Shown piece by piece: positions 23,335-33,097 of a stretch of 64,000 nt of DNA (positions within the stretch are counted from its first letter, which is position 1; every line of letters begins with the position of its first letter). The translations under genes and the position numbers were made by a program. The notes beneath the pieces were generated by a model. It saw only the letters and a program-made list of their open reading frames with translations. It was not told the origin of the DNA and searched no databases. Source of the stretch: Methanobacterium petrolearium (GTDB taxonomy: Archaea; Methanobacteriota; Methanobacteria; Methanobacteriales; Methanobacteriaceae); NCBI RefSeq assembly GCF_017873625.1, contig NZ_JAGGKL010000009.1:22501-86500 (forward strand). Reading direction: 5' to 3'.

Positions 23335-23564
23335 CCAGCTCCCCATATTACTAGTAGGGCATTAGATTTCTAATTATAAAGTTCAAAGAGGTAAATTCTG
23401 CTTTTACAGCCATATAAATGCACATTTATCAAAAACAATTAGAAAATTTTTCCCCCAGCCATTTTTATTAACAACAAGTTAATGAAGTCCTCCCAATTAT
23501 TCAATCAATATTTAGATACACATCATGGAGGATTACTATATCTAATTTGAATGGTTTTAATTCA

Positions 23565-24239
23565 TCACACCACACTCGGTACCATGCTCGAAATAGCTCT
23601 TAAAATGATTAAAATGAGTACTAAAGTAACCGTGACCCCACTCATTAATTGCACTCCTTTTGTAGTCCTAAGATCTACTGGAGATACCCAGTTTATCACG
23701 TCTGGGAAAAGCACCAATGTCTGAAATATCAATCCAACTAAAACCAAAAAAAATCCCTCACTTACCGGTATATTCGGGAAATTCAGCATGGAAAATCCCC
23801 AAATAGTGGACGCACCACCTATTGCAAGGGAAAACAACCAATAATAAAAAGGATAATAACCAGGACCATCCATAACCACATCAGAACCCACATATAAAGG
23901 GTTTTCCTCCGAAGGGATACTATTATCGTTAAAAGTGCCATTTCGGATAATCATCACTATCTGTGGATAAATTAACAAAAATAAACAGCCAATATAACCG
24001 GGGAAATTATTATAATCAATTGCCACCGGATAAAAGAGAAAAATAGCCAATATTGACATGTATACTAAAAGAAGCCAAGAAAGACCTTCATAAGTGTAAT
24101 CTTTAACTTTACTATCAATTCTTAGTATTTTAATGCCTAAAATCAGCTCCATTTTGTCTATCAACCTATCCTCATAACACATGAGGATAGTACCTAAGAC
24201 AAAGCCCGATATAACAAAGCCCATAAATAATAAACCCAT
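23565..24239 (-). CDS. hypothetical integral membrane protein
   Basis: 224 residues with about six hydrophobic segments: two near the N-terminus, one pair at ~60-100 and three towards the C-terminus. A soluble loop of ~35 residues with GPGYYPFYYW precedes the third pair. ATG 24239 follows AGAGG. I do not recognise the family. It lies 80 bases downstream of the truncated gene at 24320. Confidence 0.65.
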   Translation of the reverse strand: MGLLFMGFVISGFVLGTILMCYEDRLIDKMELILGIKILRIDSKVKDYTYEGLSWLLLVYMSILAIFLFYPVAIDYNNFPGYIGCLFLLIYPQIVMIIRNGTFNDNSIPSEENPLYVGSDVVMDGPGYYPFYYWLFSLAIGGASTIWGFSMLNFPNIPVSEGFFLVLVGLIFQTLVLFPDVINWVSPVDLRTTKGVQLMSGVTVTLVLILIILRAISSMVPSVV

Positions 24240-24319
24240 ATTAACCTCTTGTTATTCTTATTATAATAAAATTTTCTACTAATTGATTATGAAGGTGATT
24301 TAATGAAAATCACCTTTTC

Positions 24320-24945
24320 TTAGTATATGTGTTTTGGAATTCCCAGATAATCCATAATATTATTCAAACCAAAATCCCAAGTCACACTAGTACCAATACC
24401 TTTTGGAAGACCATGAATTCCAGTACTGGCAGCCCACTTACCACCACTAAATACCGCGCCATCTTTAATAAGTGTCCATGGTACCTTTGAAATTGTTGTA
24501 ATTCCCTTAGCAGCACCAAATCCAGGGATGGCTGATAAAGATATAGAAACTCCTCCCTTAATCCATGCTTGGGGATTTTTTGGATCATCAAAAACCCCTG
24601 CTGCATCAAGACATAAGAAACAACCAACGCCTATGGCTAAAGCAGCCCAAGTAACAGGACCCCCTGCAACTAACGCCGTAACACCAATAGTAATAAATCC
24701 ACCACCAACAACATCTTCTGCAATATCTTTAATCTGGTTAGATTCCTGAGGAGGAGGTGGTAATAATTCATTTGTCTCAATTATGTACAGTGGACTGCTT
24801 CCAATCATACATGAATAAATATCTATAACAGATACCTCAATTATGTTTGGTCCTACATTTAAAAATGGAGTGATATCGACAACATTAACAGCCCCAAAAT
24901 GGACAAAATCATGACTAAATCTTCATAAACTCCATTTTTTCTCAA
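24320..24945 (-). pseudogene. 3' remnant of a larger gene (jelly-roll fragment plus hydrophobic glycine-rich region)
   Basis: An open frame extends from 24916 to the stop at 24320 without an early ATG. It starts inside a beta-rich segment (VVDITPFLNVGPNIIEVSV) that resembles the end of a galactose-binding-like fold. A proline linker (LLPPPP) and a glycine/alanine-rich hydrophobic segment (VTWAALAIGVGCFLCLDAAG, later SAIPGFGAAKG) follow. One base is missing at 24916, where NGVYEDL in another frame joins SHDFV. Only ~10 codons precede that point, beginning at TTG 24945 behind GGAGGAT. The start of the parent gene is absent. Confidence 0.55.
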
Positions 24946-24977
24946 TTATCCTCCGAAGTTTCCATTATATTTCTCCT

Positions 24978-25802
24978 TCAGTTTTCATATTCATTATCTA
25001 GTTGTGTTTCAACCTTTTCATATTTTTTCAGGGTGCTTGCAAATAGTTCATCAAATAAAGGAGTTAATCCCTGGTCAAGGACCTTCAATCCTTCTTCAGT
25101 GATTCCTCCTTTAGTTGCCACTTGTCTTATCACATCTTCAAATGTCAGATCTTTTTCTTGAAGGAGTTTGGCTGTTCCATATAGAGTTTCTGTAACCATT
25201 TCTTCTGCTTCTTTCCGGGTGAAAATATCATGTTCCAGGGCAGATTCTGTGAATTTCATTATTATGAATGATATAAATGCCGGGGCAGAGCTGGTTAGAT
25301 TAGTTGCAATGGGAAATTCCTTTTCGTTTACGATTTTCACTTCGCCGATGCTTTGGAAGATTTTTTCCACAAATTCAGCATCTTCTGGAGTTACCTGCAA
25401 GTTATGGGCAACTAAAGATATTCCTTCATTGACCTCGGAGGTTAAACTAGGAATTACCTTGCTTATTTTTCCTGGAAAAACTTTTTCAATGTTTTCTATG
25501 GTTAAACCTGCGGCTATGCAGATTATATGCGTGTTAACAGAGGTATGATCATTTATTTCTTCTAATGATTCTTTAACCTGTCCTGTTTTGATGAATAAAA
25601 ATATTTTTTGTGATTTTTCTGCTACTGTTTTGTTACTTTGAGCAATTTCTATCTCTGGATGTGATTTCTGTAAATCTGATAGTTTGTTCAGGCTGCGGGT
25701 GCTAATGATCATTTCAGATTCTTTTAAAACTCCAGATCTGAGGATTCCCCTAATTATCATGCTCCCCATGGCACCGTAACCAATGAATCCAATTTTTTCC
25801 AT
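24978..25802 (-). CDS. proC: pyrroline-5-carboxylate reductase
   Basis: 274 residues. The Rossmann motif GFIGYGAMGSMII is at the N-terminus; the dimerisation domain has LTSSAPAFISF and EMVTETLYGTAKLL, then VATKGGITEEGL, matching the conserved TSPGGTT-type block of ProC. It reduces pyrroline-5-carboxylate to proline with NAD(P)H. The TKGGIT variant and the moderate divergence mean a related NAD(P)-dependent imine reductase cannot be excluded. ATG 25802 follows GAGGT. Confidence 0.8.
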   Translation of the reverse strand: MEKIGFIGYGAMGSMIIRGILRSGVLKESEMIISTRSLNKLSDLQKSHPEIEIAQSNKTVAEKSQKIFLFIKTGQVKESLEEINDHTSVNTHIICIAAGLTIENIEKVFPGKISKVIPSLTSEVNEGISLVAHNLQVTPEDAEFVEKIFQSIGEVKIVNEKEFPIATNLTSSAPAFISFIIMKFTESALEHDIFTRKEAEEMVTETLYGTAKLLQEKDLTFEDVIRQVATKGGITEEGLKVLDQGLTPLFDELFASTLKKYEKVETQLDNEYEN

Positions 25803-25920
25803 TGAATTACCTCTTTCAACTTGTATTTAATAGTTATTTAGATAATTATGTTCAGAAAATAGCTATATCTCCATTTATCTGTATTTGGAGTCAGTTTATT
25901 GCATATCCATTGTGATGAGG

Positions 25921-26664
25921 TTATTTCTTTCCTCCATAAATAGAAAATACTCCGTACTTATAATAACAGTCCACTTGTTTGAATCCCACAGATTTTAAGG
26001 CATCCAACTGATCTTGCAAGTTATCAGGATGATTATCTGGATTGTTTTTGTACTGTAGTGGCAGATACTCAAAATTTGTATCAACTTCCAGATTATCCTG
26101 GTTTTCATGTATCCATTCACTCCAAAGTACACGATACCATCTTTCCAGCTCATTGACAGGAGCTTTAACCACATCTATGTTTAAAAAAAACCCACCATGA
26201 TTTAGATGATTATATATGTAAGAGAAAAACGATCTTTTCTCTTCAAGGTGTAGGTGGTGGATGGCCAGGGATGAAATCACAAGATCAAATCCATCAACTA
26301 GAATATCACTCTCTTCTGATTCACTTTTAAGTAGTTTTTGGAATGTTTTATGGATAAAATTTATATGACTATATGGTTCCAGATTTTCCCGGGCATTTTT
26401 GAGCATTTCAGAGGAACCATCAACTAAAGTGGCCTGGATTTTATCATCTTCCTTTAATAGTTCCATGGTTAGTGCTCCATTACCACAACCCAGATCTAAA
26501 ACCTTAATTGGCCTTTCCAATTCACTGTCTAACAGGAAATATTTATAAAATGATTTTAATATCATGAATAATCTTTTTCTTTCCAATATGTAGATATCAG
26601 CGTTTTCTACGAATTCTTTGGCATGTTTTTTCTCTGCCCATCCTGATTTTTCGAATTTGCTCAT
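25921..26664 (-). CDS. class I SAM-dependent methyltransferase
   Basis: 247 residues. Motif I is VLDLGCGNGALTMELL, followed by an acidic TLVDGSSEM and a DLVISSLAIHHL motif, as in small-molecule methyltransferases of the UbiE/Tam type. ATG 26664 follows AAGGCG. Downstream of another methyltransferase gene in the same direction (47-base gap), so probably cotranscribed. Substrate unknown. Confidence 0.88.
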   Translation of the reverse strand: MSKFEKSGWAEKKHAKEFVENADIYILERKRLFMILKSFYKYFLLDSELERPIKVLDLGCGNGALTMELLKEDDKIQATLVDGSSEMLKNARENLEPYSHINFIHKTFQKLLKSESEESDILVDGFDLVISSLAIHHLHLEEKRSFFSYIYNHLNHGGFFLNIDVVKAPVNELERWYRVLWSEWIHENQDNLEVDTNFEYLPLQYKNNPDNHPDNLQDQLDALKSVGFKQVDCYYKYGVFSIYGGKK

Positions 26665-26711
26665 ATGAATCGCCTTAATGTTTATGATGAATGCTAAATA
26701 CCATTAACCTG

Positions 26712-27515
26712 TTACTTCGTAGCTATTCCCTTGAAAAAGTTATAGAAAAATGTTCCAGAAGGTTCTGCTGATTTGTGTAAATCTTTAATACCCTTCTCCC
26801 ATATTTCAATATCTATCAAGCCGGATTCAATTGCCTGCTCTTTAACTCCTTCCACCATGGCAATGATAGTCTTTTTTATAAATCTATCCACCAGTTCGCC
26901 CTTGCTGGAGTCCACATAAACCACTCTGGGATCTACTTCGATGTTTTTAAATCCTGCTTCAGTTAATAGAGGGTAGAGTTCCCTGCCCATTAATGGATTA
27001 CACTTCAAATCTTTTTGAACCTTAATCAAACACTGCCAGACTTTTACAGCCTCTGCAGTCTCTGGATAGAAGTAACAGGAGCCATGATCTCCTTCAATAA
27101 CAGTGATAGAGCCTCCTTTTTTTAGAACCTTCTTCAAACTTAGAAGTGCTCCCACTGGGTCAGGCAGATGTTCTAAAACAAAGCAAATGAACACATGGTC
27201 AAAGGTTTCATCCTCAAATGGGAGTTTCATGATATCTGCTATTTGAAATTTAACATTTGAAAACCCTTCCCTGTTAATTAAAGCCTTTGCATGATTTAAA
27301 GATGGTTCTGATATATCCACTGAAGTTATTTCTGCCAGAGGACTGTTCCTAGCCAGGGTGATGGTCTGGGCTCCTACTCCACAACCAGCCTCCAGTACCA
27401 TACTATCTTCAGGATAACTTGTGTCATGATGCATTAGCAGGGCCAGTGCTTTTGCCTGATCAACCAGTCTAATTGCTTCTCTTTCTGAGTATCCATGGAC
27501 ATAATCTTTTCTCAT
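26712..27515 (-). CDS. class I SAM-dependent methyltransferase, UbiE-like
   Basis: 267 residues. Motif I is VLEAGCGVGAQTITLA, then SVDISEPSL, DIMKLPFEDETFDHVFICF and VLEHLPDP. The C-terminal ~90 residues are a family-specific cap. ATG 27515 follows TAGGG. It is the upstream member of a two-gene methyltransferase pair with the gene at 25921. No pathway genes indicate a substrate. Confidence 0.88.
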   Translation of the reverse strand: MRKDYVHGYSEREAIRLVDQAKALALLMHHDTSYPEDSMVLEAGCGVGAQTITLARNSPLAEITSVDISEPSLNHAKALINREGFSNVKFQIADIMKLPFEDETFDHVFICFVLEHLPDPVGALLSLKKVLKKGGSITVIEGDHGSCYFYPETAEAVKVWQCLIKVQKDLKCNPLMGRELYPLLTEAGFKNIEVDPRVVYVDSSKGELVDRFIKKTIIAMVEGVKEQAIESGLIDIEIWEKGIKDLHKSAEPSGTFFYNFFKGIATK

Positions 27516-27820
27516 TTAGATAAACCCTAATTATTAATGATTTTTATCAATGTTATTCAAAGAATAGTTAAATTAGAGCACTATTTAAAACTTCATAGCA
27601 TGTTTTTGTACATTGAATTCATTCTCAGCATTAAATCTAACCCAAAGCAGAACCTGGTTTACAATGTAAAATAAAAAAGAAAAAGAGAAAAAATTCTGGA
27701 AATATCCTTGTCATGCCATTTATTTAACCTTAATTTATGATACAGAACAAGGACACAGCATCTTTTTTCCTTATCATTTTATCATTCAGTTCATTCCATG
27801 TTTTGGGATAATATTTCAAT
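27516..27820. other. intergenic region without visible gene
   Basis: 305 bases between two minus-strand genes. AT-rich, with a long A-run near 27670-27695. I see no open frame with coding character and no clear repeat. Confidence 0.4.
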
Positions 27821-28402
27821 TTATGCTCCATATTTTCCAGTGATCTGTGCCTCAGCCAGTACGTGGCCTTCCATTGCATCTTTCACCTGCTGTTTTGTAG
27901 CTCCCGGTTCCAAATTGAGCGTAGTATCCAGTGCATAGATTTTAAATGCATATCTATGTGTTCCCCTGGGTGGTGATGGTCCTGAGTAACCTATGGTGCC
28001 CATATCGTTGGTTCCCTGTTTTGCACCGTTATCCAATGTTCTTTGGTTGGTTATGCCTTCAGATAGCTGGGTGATGTTTGCAGATATGTCAAACACTATC
28101 CAGTGGTAGAATGCACCCCCACCAGAGCCTGATGCATCTGGATCTTCACAGGTTATGGTGAAACTTACGGTATTCTGGGGTGCTGAAGTCCAGGAAAGGG
28201 GTGGGGATATATCCTCACCATCCGCGGTGTACTTCTGTGGTATTTGGCCACCCTGAACAAATGCCGTGCTGGTTATCTGAAAACTTCCCGATTGATTACT
28301 GGTTTGATTGGTGATTTGATTGCTTTGGGTTGTGCATCCTGATACAAAAACAGCCAGAGATACCAGTACTACCCCTAAACCTAAAATTAGCTTTTTTTCC
28401 AT
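27821..28402 (-). CDS. YbhB/YbcL-type PEBP (Raf kinase inhibitor-like) lipoprotein
   Basis: 193 residues. An N-terminal signal ends in a lipobox-like VSGC, so the protein is probably lipid-anchored outside the membrane. The PEBP core shows DGEDISPPLSW, CEDPDASGSGG, FYHWIVFDI and the conserved PPRGTHRYAFKIYALD. Ligand unknown; bacterial homologs are of uncertain function. ATG 28402 follows GGGGGGAT. Confidence 0.9.
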   Translation of the reverse strand: MEKKLILGLGVVLVSLAVFVSGCTTQSNQITNQTSNQSGSFQITSTAFVQGGQIPQKYTADGEDISPPLSWTSAPQNTVSFTITCEDPDASGSGGGAFYHWIVFDISANITQLSEGITNQRTLDNGAKQGTNDMGTIGYSGPSPPRGTHRYAFKIYALDTTLNLEPGATKQQVKDAMEGHVLAEAQITGKYGA

Positions 28403-28639
28403 TGTATCCCCCCTAATTCTCTTTATTTTTATATATTTAAAATATAATTTGTATTGTTATAAATGTTGTATACAAAAATATAATAAAATTTACCTTCCAC
28501 TAAGTATGCCCCTAAAAAATCATGCCACCATCAATCTACCTGAATCAGACTTTATTTGTCACTTAAGCACTTCATTTAAGACTTTTTATTTTAAATATAT
28601 AATTATCATTCTTAATTTTTTTCCATGGAGTCTAATTGA

Positions 28640-29200
28640 AGTTTGATAGTATGATATTCATCTTCCAAGTCAGGTCCCCTGGAAAATGGAATTTTGAGTG
28701 ATACCTCCCACCAGTTCTGGATCTATAAGTTAGCGTATCTCATCTACCAAGCTTCTCGAAGTAAAAATCCGTTTAAATACTTAAAATATCCATTTTTATC
28801 TTTTTAACCCCAAATCTAATGTTAAATTCTTCCAGAGCATTTTAAATGTCAATTTACTGGTATCCTTAGCAAATAATTGATATAATACTCATCCAGAAGT
28901 TCAGGTACTCTGCAGGTGTGGAACGAGTGCATAAAACAGGCACATCCATAATATAGGGCATTTTTAATAGTTCACTCTCGATACTATCTATCCTTTAATA
29001 TCATGAACCAACAGTAATGGTCAGTGATCATCAGGGTTTTTCACTCAGGGTTTAAATATTCCCTCATAGAGTTTATGAACATTGATCTGATGTCCACTTC
29101 TCTTTTAGAGTTCTCAGAACTTTCTGGTAAATGGCATGGTTGAAACTCTTAGGGTAAAGTGGGCCAGTATAACTGATATTTCCATATATATTGCTCCTTC
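28640..29200 (-). pseudogene. degraded protein-coding remnant in several frames
   Basis: The 822 bases between 28403 and 29225 hold no intact gene, but the minus strand shows short protein-like pieces in changing frames: ISYTGPLYPKSFNHAIYQKV (around 29190-29110), MPYIMDVPVLCTRSTPAEYL (around 28963-28900), and near 28730-28640 both LIDPELV-like and SLKIPFSRGPDLEDEYHTIK. Stops and frame changes separate them. I cannot name the parent family. It fits an old gene losing its reading frame, but chance coding character is possible for each piece alone. Confidence 0.35.
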
Positions 29201-29225
29201 AAGAAATTATTACACCTTTAAAATG

Positions 29226-29525
29226 TTAGATGGTGATCTTCAATAGTATTGAAAGAGCGATAAATAATATAAGGTTGTTAATTGCCAGCAAAACTCCCAC
29301 TCCCCTACCGAAACCCCCGTGGAAGAGTATGCTCAAAGTTAAAAATAGACTTTGAAGCAATAAGAACGTTGCGAAGAATATCAGTCCCAGGTTGAACTTG
29401 GATTTTATTTCCTTATAGTTCTGCCAGTAAATATAAAATAATCCTACTAATAAAAGAATGTTGCCAATTCCAATAATTGCTGCAATATAAAACGACCATA
29501 ACTCCATTGAACTATCTACTATCAT
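29226..29525 (-). CDS. three-helix membrane protein of the winged-helix cassette (copy A)
   Basis: 99 residues from ATG 29525, which follows AAGGGGT; the longer frame from 29543 contains that site. Three hydrophobic helices; the loop and start of helix 2 carry the cassette motif YWQNYKEIKSKFNLGLIFF and LLLQS, and the end is LSILLKITI. The motif is shared by the genes at 31955, 34445 and 45401. It lies 59 bases downstream of a winged-helix gene and behind an ABC-2 exporter. I infer a membrane partner or sensor for that regulator; no function is established. Confidence 0.7.
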   Translation of the reverse strand: MIVDSSMELWSFYIAAIIGIGNILLLVGLFYIYWQNYKEIKSKFNLGLIFFATFLLLQSLFLTLSILFHGGFGRGVGVLLAINNLILFIALSILLKITI

Positions 29526-29584
29526 TATTTTACCCCTTAACATTGGATCAAATAACCATGTAATATTTATTTATTATTTTTTCC

Positions 29585-29877
<293 letters not shown>

Positions 29878-29993
29878 AATAAAACTCCAACATAGTATTA
29901 GTTATGATTACAGAGTTATATTAAGGTTATCTGATTTTTAGTTTGCTATTATTAGTTTCCATTTGATCTTCCAAACATAGAGCCCGGTATGGT

Positions 29994-30731
29994 TTAGTAC
30001 TGATCCGAATAGTGGAAGTAAAGCAAAAGTGCGCTTACAAAGAGTACAGAATACAATATAACAGACACTATCGGATAAATAGGATCTATTTCTAAGTTTC
30101 CCCCTATTGAAAGCATTAAAACTTCAGGAGCAGCCCATGGGGAAAGATAACATTTGTCCCAGTGATATGCTGCCAGGTTAGGGATGATCCCCGCCACTGA
30201 TATGACCATTGCCGGGATAAAACTCCTGAAAATCAAAGTCAAAATCATAGCCAAAGGTATGATAACCAGGGTGGTAACACCAGCCAGCAAGAATTCGGAG
30301 TTGTAGTTGATTACTTCATCCAGGGTAATGGGAAACCCTAAAAGGAGAGCGCAGATTGTGTTAGTTAGAGCCACACAAGCATATAACCCCAGAATGAAAA
30401 GTGCAACATACACTAATTTTCCGGTGATGATTTTTAACCGAGAATAAGGAGTGGTTAAAATGTTTCCAATAGTATGGGACTGGTACTCATAAAAAACAGC
30501 GCTTATGGCAATGAATGATGTGATCAATGGCCCAATAAGGAATATGAATAACTGTACCACTCTGCCTGTGAATGAATGCCACGTATATATACCCTGGGTT
30601 ATTAAATCGTCCCTTACCATGAAAGTGCCGATTGCAATGATTAATACAGGCGATATCATCCCTAAAAAGCCAAGAGTGTAGATATAAGTACGTTTATACT
30701 TTTTATATTCAGATTTCAGTAAATTAATCAT
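29994..30731 (-). CDS. ABC-2 type transporter permease
   Basis: 245 residues with six predicted membrane helices in the ABC-2 pattern. The N-terminus MINLLKSEYKKYKRTYIYT is basic and cytoplasmic. The start codon overlaps the stop of the ATPase gene (30728-30731), showing translational coupling. It probably dimerises to form the channel of an exporter for a lipid, peptide or antibiotic; substrate unknown. Confidence 0.85.
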   Translation of the reverse strand: MINLLKSEYKKYKRTYIYTLGFLGMISPVLIIAIGTFMVRDDLITQGIYTWHSFTGRVVQLFIFLIGPLITSFIAISAVFYEYQSHTIGNILTTPYSRLKIITGKLVYVALFILGLYACVALTNTICALLLGFPITLDEVINYNSEFLLAGVTTLVIIPLAMILTLIFRSFIPAMVISVAGIIPNLAAYHWDKCYLSPWAAPEVLMLSIGGNLEIDPIYPIVSVILYSVLFVSALLLYFHYSDQY

Positions 30732-31657
30732 AAAATCACCTCAAAATCAGTTGTATCAGTAATTCCCAAAAATCTCTCTTCCAAAGTTTTTGAAACTGAT
30801 TCAAGATTATAAACATTGATTTTGTTTTCAACCAGGGTTTTATTGATTATCACATTATCTTCACGTTTGCAGAATACTTTAAACCCTTCAGGCAGTTTTT
30901 GAAAATCAAAATTTGTTGCTTCAAGTATCTGGGCTGTTTTTTTAAATTGATCTGTTTCCAGGATTAGGGAACTTTGTTCATCACTATTAATGAGTTCTAT
31001 TTCTCCTTCTTCAAGAAGCCGGCCTTGATCAATGATTCCAATATAATCTGCGATTTGCTGTACTTCAGAGAGTAAATGACTGGATACGAAAATGGTAATC
31101 CCCATGGATTCTGAAAGGTGGCGGATTAACTTTCTCATATCAATGATCCCCGCAGGATCCAGACCATTAGTGGGTTCATCCAAAATTAAAATACGTGGCG
31201 AGTGTATTAAAGCGTTGGCTATGCCCAGACGCTGCTTCATTCCCAGAGAAAACTTGCCAACTGGTTTATTACCAATGGCAGTATCGGTATCAGACAGGCC
31301 AACTGTTTCCAGTGATTCGTTGATCCTGTATTCCTCAGTTTTAAACATTTTTGAAGTTATTTCCAGATTTTCATAGGCAGAAAGATTTTCATAAAATCCA
31401 GGAGTTTCTATTATGGCTCCGATATCCGCCAGATACTGGCTACGGTTTCTGGTCATTTCATGACCAAAAATCTTCACATGTCCTGTATCGGGCTTGATAA
31501 GATCCATTATCATTCTTATGGTGGTGGTTTTACCTGAACCATTCCTTCCCAGGAAGCCGTATACTTTGCCTACCGGCACCCGGATCCCCAGATCATCTAC
31601 TGCTTTTACATCTTTGTATTTCTTGGTGAGATGGTCGGTTTCAATAGCATAATCCAT
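30728..31657 (-). CDS. ABC transporter ATP-binding protein (CcmA/BcrA type)
   Basis: 309 residues from ATG 31657 behind GAGGGA; the frame begins earlier at 31675 without a site. Walker A is GRNGSGKTT, signature FSLGMKQRLGIA, Walker B ILILDEPTNGLDPAG, followed by a ~90-residue C-terminal extension typical of the bacitracin/lantibiotic-exporter subfamily. A TATA box (TCTATATAAATC on the minus strand near 31760) precedes it. Forms an operon with the permease and probably with the winged-helix cassette A. Confidence 0.9.
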   Translation of the reverse strand: MDYAIETDHLTKKYKDVKAVDDLGIRVPVGKVYGFLGRNGSGKTTTIRMIMDLIKPDTGHVKIFGHEMTRNRSQYLADIGAIIETPGFYENLSAYENLEITSKMFKTEEYRINESLETVGLSDTDTAIGNKPVGKFSLGMKQRLGIANALIHSPRILILDEPTNGLDPAGIIDMRKLIRHLSESMGITIFVSSHLLSEVQQIADYIGIIDQGRLLEEGEIELINSDEQSSLILETDQFKKTAQILEATNFDFQKLPEGFKVFCKREDNVIINKTLVENKINVYNLESVSKTLEERFLGITDTTDFEVIL

Positions 31658-31772
31658 TTTATCCCTCACTTCCAACTTTAATCATTTATAAGTTCAAAAT
31701 GAGTTGATAGTATTATAAACCCTAATTCGAACTTTTTTAGTTGATTCATAGTTGAAATGAGATTTATATAGA

Positions 31773-31803
<31 letters not shown>

Positions 31804-31954
31804 TCGTTCTGGGTTTGTTCCAGATCTCTTCCATATCTATGGTGCCAAAAAAAGTGAGTTGATTGTCTGGTGAGTAGAACCAACTGATTGATTGAGTGAT
31901 TGGAAAAAATTTAAAACGTAAGAAGTTAAATGGAAAAAGATTAGAACTTATTAT

Positions 31955-32305
31955 TTATTCCCTGGTGATTTTAAAGAGTATGGACAGGGCAACTAACTGT
32001 ACTATATTAATTAAAAACAGCGGTAGTCGGGGCCCATGTATTTCTGAAACGTAGATGTTAACAGGGTTGATATCAATGGGGATTAGTAAATTTATGGCAA
32101 TGAATAGGGTGGACATTACATTTTGCAGGAGCAGAAAGGATGAAAAATACAGTAATCCTATGGTAAATCCTGATTTAATCTGTTTATATGTTTTCCAGTA
32201 TGCTTTGAGTAGGAAAAGTAACAGGCAAACGTTTGCAATTCCTACAGTTAAAGCCACTATTAATAATGATAATCCCAGTTCTCCCATTAACATGTCATCA
32301 TCCAT
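31955..32305 (-). CDS. three-helix membrane protein of the winged-helix cassette (copy B, without its own winged-helix gene)
   Basis: 116 residues. Cassette motif YWKTYKQIKSGFTIGLLYFS, then FLLLQN; the end is VALSILFKITRE. It is very similar to the protein at 34445 (GPRLPLFLINIVQL shared). The start is uncertain: ATG 32305 lacks a ribosome site, and ATG 32293 follows GGATGAT. It is the last gene after the MacB-type permease and ATPase, so this exporter has one cassette membrane protein on each side but a single winged-helix gene. Confidence 0.68.
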   Translation of the reverse strand: MDDDMLMGELGLSLLIVALTVGIANVCLLLFLLKAYWKTYKQIKSGFTIGLLYFSSFLLLQNVMSTLFIAINLLIPIDINPVNIYVSEIHGPRLPLFLINIVQLVALSILFKITRE

Positions 32306-32400
32306 TGAATCTAGAATTGTGAATAAAAAAATATCTGGTGAATTATCATTACTCTTATAATTCAGGTAAATTCACCTTTTATTCACTGGAATGTTAGTAT

Positions 32401-33072
32401 TTAGTTCTGTATTTTTCCATCAAATACATTTACAATCCTATCAGCCATTTTTCCCACGTAGGGTTCATGAGTTACCATCACCAGAGTTACATTCTCCTTA
32501 TCATGGAGATCACGCAGGAGTTTCAGGATCACATCCCCTGTTTTGGAGTCTAAAGCCCCTGTAGGTTCATCAGCAAGAATTATGGAGGGATGATTGACCA
32601 GTGCCCTGGCTATGGCCACCCTCTGACGCTCCCCACCTGATAATTTGGTGGGGATTTGATCTTTCTTATCTGTCAAGTTCACGGATTTTAAAAGTTCCAG
32701 TGCCCTTTCTCTCATCTGGCTGGTGGAAAAATCTGATTCATACATGGGTATTTCCACATTCTCCATCACAGTGAGGTTGGGTATCAGATTGTGCATCTGG
32801 AAGACAAATCCAATTTCTTTTGATCGGAATTCGTCAAATTTTTTGTTTTTCATGAGATCAATACCCGCTACCTTAATGGTTCCTTCATCAGCCACATCTA
32901 ATGCTCCAATCATATTCAGGAGTGTGGATTTTCCCGAACCAGATGGTCCCATTATGGATAGGAACTCTCCCTTTCTCACTTCCAAATTTAAACCATTTAA
33001 GGCTTTTATTTTCCCACCATCATAAGTCTTCTTAAGGTTATGAATTTCAATGATGTTGTTTTCTTTATTCAT
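32401..33072 (-). CDS. MacB/LolD-type ABC transporter ATP-binding protein
   Basis: 223 residues from ATG 33072, preceded by GGGGAGAG; an alternative ATG at 33105 would overlap the permease stop. Walker A GPSGSGKST, signature LSGGERQRVAIARAL, Walker B IILADEPTGALD. It partners the FtsX-type permease that ends 26 bases upstream. MacB-like systems use ATP to drive movements of an extracytoplasmic domain and export proteins, peptides or lipids. Confidence 0.9.
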   Translation of the reverse strand: MNKENNIIEIHNLKKTYDGGKIKALNGLNLEVRKGEFLSIMGPSGSGKSTLLNMIGALDVADEGTIKVAGIDLMKNKKFDEFRSKEIGFVFQMHNLIPNLTVMENVEIPMYESDFSTSQMRERALELLKSVNLTDKKDQIPTKLSGGERQRVAIARALVNHPSIILADEPTGALDSKTGDVILKLLRDLHDKENVTLVMVTHEPYVGKMADRIVNVFDGKIQN

Positions 33073-33097
33073 ATGCTCTCCCCTTATTTTATCCCCT

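Noticed and set aside
28320..28646. Plus-strand frame of 108 codons
   Set aside because: It starts antisense within the PEBP lipoprotein gene, and the product has no protein-like pattern.
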